Shown here piece by piece: positions 57,001 through 64,000 of a stretch of 64,000 nt of DNA (position 1 is its first letter; the number at the start of each line of letters is the position of its first letter). The DNA lies in contig CM076143.1 of assembly GCA_038025085.1 (NCBI GenBank), positions 10,935,001 to 10,999,000 on the forward strand. Direction: 5' to 3'. The notes below the pieces were generated by a model. The model was given only the letters and a program-made list of their open reading frames with translations. It had not been told where the DNA came from and did not search any database. The translations under genes and the position numbers were made by a program. The DNA is from Tetragonia tetragonoides. Lineage: Eukaryota > Streptophyta > Magnoliopsida > Caryophyllales > Aizoaceae.

Positions 57001-60000
57001 ACACTTAGTAAATCATATATAAACTTTACTTTGTAAGTTATGAACCTTCATTGTATTATATATGAACTTAAATATGGATCCACACAACTAGGTGACCGAG
57101 TACATGTAATAGTTTGTGATAAATTCTGGATATAGGAAACTTTTGATGTTTTCACATATAATGAAATAAAAATGCAAGGTCATTGCCCCTCTGCGTTTAG
57201 TGGCTTTTTCACTCAATCCTTCTTCTTAGTAGAGGATCCTGGTTTTATTTTTTGTGATTTGTCCATGGAATATCTTGGTGGAGGTATGCATTAGAATCGG
57301 TGGGTAAAAGGAGCCTTATACAATTATCTTCTAATGGATATTATCGGGGTCGAGTCCAAGCAATTATGTTACGGAAACTTTCTGCAGGAGGGCAGAACTC
57401 AGAACTACAGTTTTAGTTTTAGCGGAAAGAAGAAGAAAGACTAGATGCGATGAGAAAAAATGTTGGTCAGATTTAGAGGAAAGAGAGAAACAGACTGGCA
57501 GTTGGAGAGGAGAGAGAGAATTTAGGGGTTCGTATAGTAAATCCTATCATAAATATGGTTTGGCATTATTACTCTTTTAGCTAACATGCTCATAATCATA
57601 CTTTTACCTGTCATTTTGACAGCTAATCCAACAGAGTTAACAACTTTTTATGTTGCATATCACCAAATGCTCCATTTACTAAGAATTAGGAAAACTATAA
57701 CAAGGTAAAACAGCTACTCTTCATTAGGAAACAGTTTTGAGGAGATTATTATTGCTCTTGAAGCGGGATTATGGGAACCTTTTGCATGGTTTGTGGTTAG
57801 TTTAAGACAAGAGTATGACAAGATGGAAGAGCTCAGTCAGTCTGGGACATTGGCCCTAATACATCCATCTCCCTTGGTGTAAATCTGTTTGATATACCTG
57901 TTTGCTGTAATTTCAAAGATAAGTTAGGCACCTCAAAATCAATGGTAAAGCCAACATCTTGAATGGAAATCTATTATAGACTAGAAGATTACAAAAATTA
58001 CTTCCATGGCTCTGACCGTTTTATATTTGTTCAAGGTTGAATAGTGAAACATATTTCTGATTCGACTAACAAGGCTAGAAGTTGCCCTCTTTTCTCATCC
58101 TAGATGCATCTCTTCCTCTTTGGAGTTCAAAGATTGCAGGATTGGTACTTCGGGTTGCAGCTGCCATGCACTTGTATTTTTGAAAAGGTTGTTAATATTG
58201 AGTCTGGGCTATCGTTCATTCTTTAACGTCTGGAGGTAGAGGATCTCTTGTCTTTTTATTTATTTGTTGAGAACTTGTTGTATTTAACTTCTAAGTTTGT
58301 TAGCATCTCTTGGTCGTTTGTCCATAGGGAAGGTAATAGGGTCACCCATGAGATTGCACATGTTCAACCTTAGGTAGAGGGGTGTCATTTTTGGACTTCT
58401 GATTTTCCGAGTCATTTTGCTAGTGCTATCTTGGAGGATGCCATGGTATTAATGGAAAGTTAATTACCTCTCTAGCTGTATTTCCCTTCCAAAACAAAAA
58501 AACTAAAAAAAAAACCCATCAGAATTAGTAGATTGATGCTTATAACTCGCACGTTGTAACCCATTCTTGAGCATGATGGCGTTGGAAATTTGGAATCAGA
58601 TGTTACAATGGGATGTCAGTTGCATGTCTGCATTCTTTGTATTCTACATTACCATAGTAGCCATATTTTTCTTTATTTTCAATCCTTTGACCTTCTTCTG
58701 TTGAATATCTTCTTTGCATTGTCATTGTTTACATAATTTTTGTCTTGCCTGCCTATTGTCTGGTTACTTGGTTAGTACTGACGCGAATTATTAGTGATCA
58801 CTTCAGCCTGATGCTTTTAACTTTGGGTTCCAAATGCCAATTTATGTTGTAGTTTTTTTCCTATTATTGAGTTATCCTTGGGGTATGCTCCTTTCTTTGT
58901 TCTCTGGCTTTACTATCTGCTTCTGTAATACTAGCAATATAATCAATGTCATTTTTTACATTGTTATCAGGAAAATGTGCAAATCGGTTACTCGCTTCTT
59001 CAGGCTTGCCACTTGTTGCAAGACAAATGAAGGTATGGTGTTTCCATGTTTTCTGTGTCACTTAAGGTAAACTTGCAGTGTTGTGCAGTCTGCACTACTG
59101 TAGTGGCTGTTCCTTCAATTTGTCACCTTTTTCCGCAGAGTTTGGAACTCAGTTCTATCTGGGCCCTTCTTGCGGTGTTTGAAGATCCTCTTCCTTTGAC
59201 ATCTCCCTTTGAAGGAGCATTTGTGAAAGGAATTGATGCTCTATCGTGGATGGGAAACAACTCTGCAAAACTGTCGTCAACCCAAAGTGGTCCTCATTGC
59301 TGGACCTTCTTCAGCACAGCAGCTTTTGGCAAAAAGAACAAGGTTCCACAGGTTGGTTATGTGCTTAGATTGAGATACAAACTTGACTTCTCTGCAAATT
59401 TGAAGCATTTCCCTAGCAACTTGCTATCATTTTTCTCCGCTCCTCCAACCTCTCAGTAATTACCATATCTCCACCTTTTATTTGGTTTTCTCATTTATGT
59501 GTTTGTTTCCCAGTAGGTGGAGTGATCCAAAATCATAGTACTGATGAAAGCTCAGATGATCTAGTGAGATTTACTAGGAGAGAGCAGATCTGCTTCTCTG
59601 CCTCTGTCTCTCTCTCTGTTACTCCCATGTCTTTGATCCTCTTGTGTTCTTGTCAGATCATGTAGTTTGCTCGGGCTTTAATATCTGATCTAACCTCACA
59701 CAAGTCTGTCTCTGGCAATATTGCCTGAGCTTGCTATCTAAGCTCTCTCCTTGAATAAGGTGTTGGGTCATCACCTTGATTCAGTACTTGGAGTAGGAGC
59801 CAGCTTGACCCTGCCCTAGAGATGCAGGCACAGGCGTTTCAGTTCAGTTTTTTTCTTTACTTTGCCTACCCTTACAAAGTATTAGTTTCTCTCCCAAAAG
59901 AATATCACTTTAAAGGAAATGCATCATTTTCTGAACTTTGCCTAACTTGTTGGCTAAGTGGAGGTAGAGATTTGTGGGTAAGTAGAGATAGAGATTTGTC

Positions 60001-62052
60001 AGGTAAGTTGGATGATATTTGAGGATAGTGCAAGAAAATCACAAGTATTGTTGCTACTATTTAGGCTAAGTGAGGGTATATAATGATATACGGACATCCT
60101 TCTGGGACGTGTAAAGTACGCTAATGATTTTGGTGATATTTCTTGTGTTTGACCGTTTATATTTTTTGCTGAATGCCTTCTTTCAAACTTATGTACTATC
60201 AGGAAAACATTCCAAGGGCGACGGCAGAGAAGGTGACAACACTGATGCTGGAGGGTGTTGAGACCGCATTAGGGCTATCAAAAGGATCACTCAAGAAACC
60301 TATTTATACCAAGGTGCAGCTGTGGTAAGGATCATATTCTCGTTGACTATGAGTCTATGACTGATAGAGATCTTTTCAAGTATGTCTTGAAGGAAAGGTG
60401 CACGCAATTACGTTAGGCTTTATGGAAATTGTTCGCAAAATATGAACAGGATCTTCTGCCTTTGTCTCCTAAGTCTTGATTTTTTGTTCCAAAAGCTACG
60501 GAAAATGATAATCTCTTATCAGTAGGACATCAACACTACATTTTTGGTTCGAAGACTGAAGAAAAATGTAGCTCGAAAGGAAAACAATGGCGTAGGTAAA
60601 AGAACTTTGTTTTAGGTGGTTCCGTTGGAGTGAGACTTGAGAGGGTAAGGGAAATTCACCCACCCCCACCCAAATAAATTCATATTTGCTCCAGACAGAG
60701 ATCATCCTGTTGACTTATGTTATAAAATACTTAATCCGTTTCGCCAAGATGTTTACACTTTATTTTTCAAGGTCAAAGTTCACAAACTTTGACCATGAAT
60801 TAGTGAAAAAATACAAAGATTTATAATGTAAAAATGTTATTGTTAGATTCATTTTAAAGAATACTTTTAAACAATTATAATTTTATAATTTGTGTATGCA
60901 TATAATTACAATTATCTACGGTCAAAGTAGTGCATTGGAGACCGTGAAAAAGCAAATGTAAACATCTTCAAAAAACGGAGGTAGTAACTAGTAATTACTC
61001 CTGTTCCTTGATGACAAATATGATAAGGGAAGGGCAGGGAAATAAGATATATATTCATACCACTTGTTTTTTTTTTTGCTAGTCATATATTATACCACTT
61101 GGTGATGGGCTACAACATATCAATGTTCTTCCCTAACCTCAACCTTTTTGTACCTTCTTATACGGAATTTAGTATTTCTTTTCTTTTTGATGTGACATGG
61201 TGCTCTTAACTAATATAGTTTCGCCCTTGTTCTTTCGTGAACCAGCATACAAAGAAATGTCATAGCTAAGAGCTTACTTCACTGTAGACATGTGAAATAA
61301 TTTGGCAGATAGGCATACCTTGCTTTTGTTTCATGGTTACTTAAAGGAAAGCTTAATTTCGAAATGTAGTTCATTTATTGCTAAGCTCGAATGAGGAAGT
61401 TTACTCATTAGCACTTTCATTCCTTCGTGTATGTGCAGGGGTGCAGCTCTTCCGACCAATACTCCAGGAGTTTCTTGCATCTTTGATCCTCAGGGAAGAG
61501 CTGGTATATGTGGTGATTGGCTGTTAGGTTCAAGTATGGAAACAGCTGCTCTCAGTGGGATGGCAATGGCTAGTCATGTAAGCCTAAATGATCACTTAAT
61601 TCTTGCTTGAATTATTGTGTTCAGTGTGAATATTATAAACTACTACCTATTTGCGGTTACTTTTTGAAGTGTATTTTCTTATGAACAATAAGTCTATAAC
61701 CATGATTTTGTGTTTGTCTGAGACATAGATGATTGAAAGCCTTTTCAAGTATGGCAGCATGTCATGTATCTGTCTTATGAACGACAAGTCATAACCATGA
61801 GTTTTTTGTGTTTGTCTGAGACATATATGATTGAAAGCCTTTTCAAGTATGCCATGTCTTGTATCTGACTAGCTGGAAATTTGACATACAAGCTGGAAAT
61901 TGAAATTGCAGATTGCAGATTTTCTTCAAAGTGGTGGGGCACATACAGATGGTTTTGCTGTTGGATTGAACAATGAATTCCAACAGATACTGGGACATGA
62001 CATTGGGCAATTTCCTGGATTGGAATCTGAAAATCTGGTACTTGAATTTTAG
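54028..62052 (+). CDS. Renalase-like FAD/NAD(P)-binding oxidoreductase, probable plastid protein
   Basis: Eight exons: 54028-54369, 55012-55281, 56106-56232, 58971-59032, 59139-59351, 60203-60324, 61439-61577, 61912-62052; all have GT-AG borders and the phases close to 471 codons plus TAG. The first 45 residues are Ser/Thr/Pro-rich without acids, like a plastid transit peptide. Residues about 87-97 hold the FAD dinucleotide motif VAIIGGGMSGL, followed by EKRGVRSTVFDTGIHGLGGRM (17-20 residues after it, the adenine-binding acidic and GG motifs), YVFDHAAQFFTVSD, GMRPLADSVLSE, GQFDSIVIAHNGKCANRLL, SIWALLAVFEDPLP, and near the end AGICGDWLLGSSMETAALSG, where the second FAD-contact GD lies. It resembles the plant FAD/NAD(P)-binding oxidoreductase family that includes Arabidopsis AT3G04650. 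The substrate is unknown. Intron 3 (2.7 kb) has a LINE remnant and intron 6 a Stowaway MITE. Confidence 0.93.
55847..55942 (+). mobile_element. Very short retroinsertion in renalase-like intron 2
   Basis: AGGATTGTTACGAATG (55847-55862) and AGGATTGCTACGAATG (55927-55942) are 16-bp direct repeats with one mismatch. They flank 64 bp that end in an A-rich tail (AATAAATAAAAAAATAAAAA). Confidence 0.7.
58080..58520 (+). pseudogene. LINE RNase H remnant in renalase-like intron 3
   Basis: In broken frames it encodes an RNase H tail: GNRVTHEIAHVQP (58330-58370, the NRVAHxLA motif with the catalytic Asp replaced by His, as in many plant LINE copies), DFPSHFASAILEDAMVLME, a 3' untranslated piece and an A-rich tail (58489-58517). 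Stops and shifts show it is dead. Its last bases CCTTCCAAAACAAAA resemble the LINE end at 11571. Confidence 0.6.
60730..60984. mobile_element. Stowaway (Tc1/mariner) MITE in renalase-like intron 6
   Basis: Imperfect termini CTTAATCCGTTTC and AAAACGGAGGTAG with TA on both sides (60728-60729, 60985-60986). The interior shares GGTCAAAGTTCACAAACTTTG and GCATTGGAGACCGTGAAAAA with the copy at 10650. Confidence 0.8.
61049..61102 (-). mobile_element. Tail-only retroinsertion in renalase-like intron 6
   Basis: ATATTCATACCACTTG (61051-61066) and ATATTATACCACTTGG (61087-61102) are near-identical direct repeats of about 15-16 bp. They flank some 20 bp: a poly-T run and GCTAGTC. Confidence 0.55.
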
Positions 62053-62429
62053 ACGTCAAGTATAATTGCAGTTCTATGGTGACCCATTGAGAGAACTGTT
62101 GTCCTTGGACTTGGAATTTGTAGCTGTATGCAATTCGAGCATATATCTTCTTGTTGGCTTGACACTGATCCTTAGTTTTCTGTTGCTTTTTTTGTTTCGA
62201 AATGGTGAGATCAGGTGACGGGAGAGTTCTCAAATACATAAACAAACTTGGTCTGAAAAGATCAATCTGATGTATGTCAAGATTGTCTGGGTAGGAGGCA
62301 AATACAGCAGTAGCTCTTGTTCATCTGTGACATGGAACTCCTGGGAGGTTTGTTATGCATCTTCACATCACGTTACTAATTTGTTGTTTTCCTTAGGAAC
62401 GTCAATCGTACAAATTGCCGAAACACAAT

Positions 62430-63780
62430 GGTTTTCTCGGTGGCATTAAACTTTCAATATTTTGGTTCCCTCCTCTTCTTTGAATATAGCAATTGCATCT
62501 ACTTGTTCCAAAAAGCTTCGTTTAAACACCCAATCGTTGTTTCATATTTCAGGCAAAAAATTGGTTTCTTTCTCTTTCTTACACTACAGTCGTTCGCCCA
62601 AATCGTTTCTTTCAGGGACTTTACATTGCTCTCTCAATTAAATTTAAACCCTAAACCTAAATTTACTCTTATTTATCTTGTTTAAAGTTCTGCACCCAAA
62701 AAAAAATATTCTTGTTTAAAGTTTCTTTTTAGGGTTCATGTTGACATGTTGTGGAATTTTGGCGATGCACAATTGACATCTGGTTTTGTTGATTCTTTTG
62801 AGATTATTCATTTGGTTTTGTTGGCAATTATTCGTGTTTCTGATTGAAATTTGCTATTTCTCATTAATTTCTGTGTTTGATGTGTTCTTGGGTTCTTTCT
62901 TTGTTCTTTATCATCATCGTCATCATCGTCATCATCTGAATTCTTTCTCCTTAACCCTAAATCTAATTGTTTTGTTATTAAATCTGTATGTGATTTTTGA
63001 TGTGTTATTGGGTTCTTTCTTTGTTCTTTATCATCATCATCATCATCTGAATTCTTTCTCCTTAACCCTAAATCTAATTGTTTTGTTATTAAATCTGTAT
63101 GTGATTTTGTGAAGTGGATGCCAGAAATTCAATGTTTCTTTGTTTTAGAGCTTTTAATGTCTTTATCAATAAAAGAACCCTAATTTCCTAATAACTGAGA
63201 TGCTATCATGTGAACTTGTATTCAGCCTATCCTACACACTAAATTGCAAATATCATTGAGGGTTTAACTCAATTTTTGGTGAATTTATATTTTATCATCT
63301 TTACCTTTCTATGTTTATGCACTGTTATTTTCATTTTTCTTTTATCGACTCATCTTTTGTCTCTCCCTCTCTATTAATTGATTTAGCAAAATTTTCAATT
63401 AGAGGGGTTATTCAATTTGGTATCAATGTTGTGAATTATGATTCATGGCATTGCAGCTACAGGTAGATTTAAAAAAAATATATATTTTTTCGCCTTTGAT
63501 CAACTATGGTCTTTGTGAATGCTATACTCTGCCATTTTATCATGACCTTCGAGGTTCACGTTCATTTGCTATTGAAATGGTAGCATGTACTTATACATAC
63601 TAGCACAGAGATGTGAATTAGTACTGTTGTTTCCATATGGACCTTCCAAAAGTATGATATTTTGGATTGTCAAAAATCCAGTTATTGTTGTTGATAACCT
63701 CTTTTTCAATTGACTAGTTCTTTTTGGGGGATCATGTGAGTGACAAAGAGCATCCAATTAATTTGTTGTCTTCAGTAAAG
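62430..63780 (+). repeat. Inverted duplicate segment, copy 2
   Basis: Plus-strand counterpart of 5440-6470, collinear and diverged. It begins with TTTGAATATAGCAATTGCATC and ends near GGGGGATCATGTGA…GACAAAGAGCATCC. It is longer than copy 1 in part because of an internal 120-bp tandem duplication and unmatched sequence at 63570-63700. No intact coding sequence. Confidence 0.75.
62879..63118 (+). repeat. 120-bp tandem duplication with ATC microsatellite
   Basis: Two units starting GATGTGTTCTTGGG (62879) and GATGTGTTATTGGG (62999) share TTCTTTGTTCTTTATCATCATC and CTGAATTCTTTCTCCTTAACC. They differ mainly in the number and type of ATC/GTC triplets, so the duplication looks recent. Confidence 0.9.
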
Positions 63781-63899
63781 CTGGAGTAATTTGTTCGGAA
63801 TGTTAAATGTTTTGATCAGGTGTTTAATGGTTTTATCCACGTTGCTTAAATGTTTATTATGTTCCTAATGTTTATCATCATATGCTCAGCAAATTTAGA

Positions 63900-64000
63900 G
63901 CTGAACTTACCAGAACTGAACTGAATTGAATACAACATCACTAAATTAGAAACTACTGAACTGAATTGGACACGACTTAACTGAATTGAACACAACTTGA
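63900..64000. repeat. CTGAA-pentamer repeat at the window edge
   Basis: Repeated CTGAACTGAATTG and GAACACAACTT words start at 63900 and run off the window. Probably the left part of another (CTGAA)n element, but the termini cannot be seen. Confidence 0.45.

Noticed and set aside
58834..59070. Separate small membrane-protein gene
   Set aside because: The stretch overlaps exon 4 of the renalase-like gene in another frame and the hydrophobic part is its intron's pyrimidine-rich end.

Overview
This window is plant nuclear DNA, most likely from a core eudicot. It is AT-rich, its real genes have short exons split by GT-AG introns, and it carries plant-type transposons (Mutator-like, Stowaway, Tourist and hAT-like elements, tRNA-derived SINEs, LINE remnants). 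The gene families (WVD2-like TPX2 protein, DUF946/VPS62-like protein, CAF1 deadenylase, plastid-type renalase-like oxidoreductase) are all known from flowering plants. I cannot name the species; a Caryophyllales genome is only a guess.

Layout. 0-4 kb: an intronless CAF1-like deadenylase gene (2228-3145) between two decayed RNase H domains of LINE type, with a long-inverted-repeat MITE and a Tourist-like MITE upstream. 4-14.3 kb: no intact gene found; a mosaic of a SINE, an hAT-like MITE, a 479-bp solo LTR with a 5-bp target duplication, a Stowaway, a 5'-truncated LINE and another Tourist-like MITE. 14.37-35.08 kb: a large Mutator-like (MULE) complex with matching outer inverted arms. It holds a decayed FAR1/MURA-type transposase, a divergent Ulp1-protease gene of the kind carried by Kaonashi-type MULEs, a roughly 3.9-kb satellite of 200-bp monomers, a captured APS-kinase exon and two tRNA-like sequences. 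Two further MULE-like ends meet back to back near 30.2 kb, so this may be two adjacent elements rather than one. A short GGGTCACTTTT motif is scattered in both orientations throughout the complex. 35.1-38.3 kb: no gene seen.

38.3-62.1 kb is the gene-bearing part, all on the plus strand: a WVD2-like microtubule-binding protein (six coding exons, 362 aa), a DUF946/VPS62-like protein (three coding exons, 596 aa) with a second, splice-compatible first exon 2.2 kb upstream, and a renalase-like FAD/NAD(P)-binding oxidoreductase with a probable plastid transit peptide (eight exons, 471 aa). The exon phases of all three models close exactly. 62.4-63.8 kb is an inverted, diverged copy of the segment at 5.4-6.5 kb.

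The genes do not form a pathway; they are independent nuclear genes. The most unusual signals are structural: at least six tiny poly(A)- or poly(T)-containing insertions flanked by 13-18-bp direct repeats, three MITEs with TWA target duplications and pentanucleotide-repeat interiors, a transposase intron that starts and ends inside a duplicated CAACAGGTAC and contains copies of the MULE terminal motif, and the alternative first exon of the DUF946 gene.
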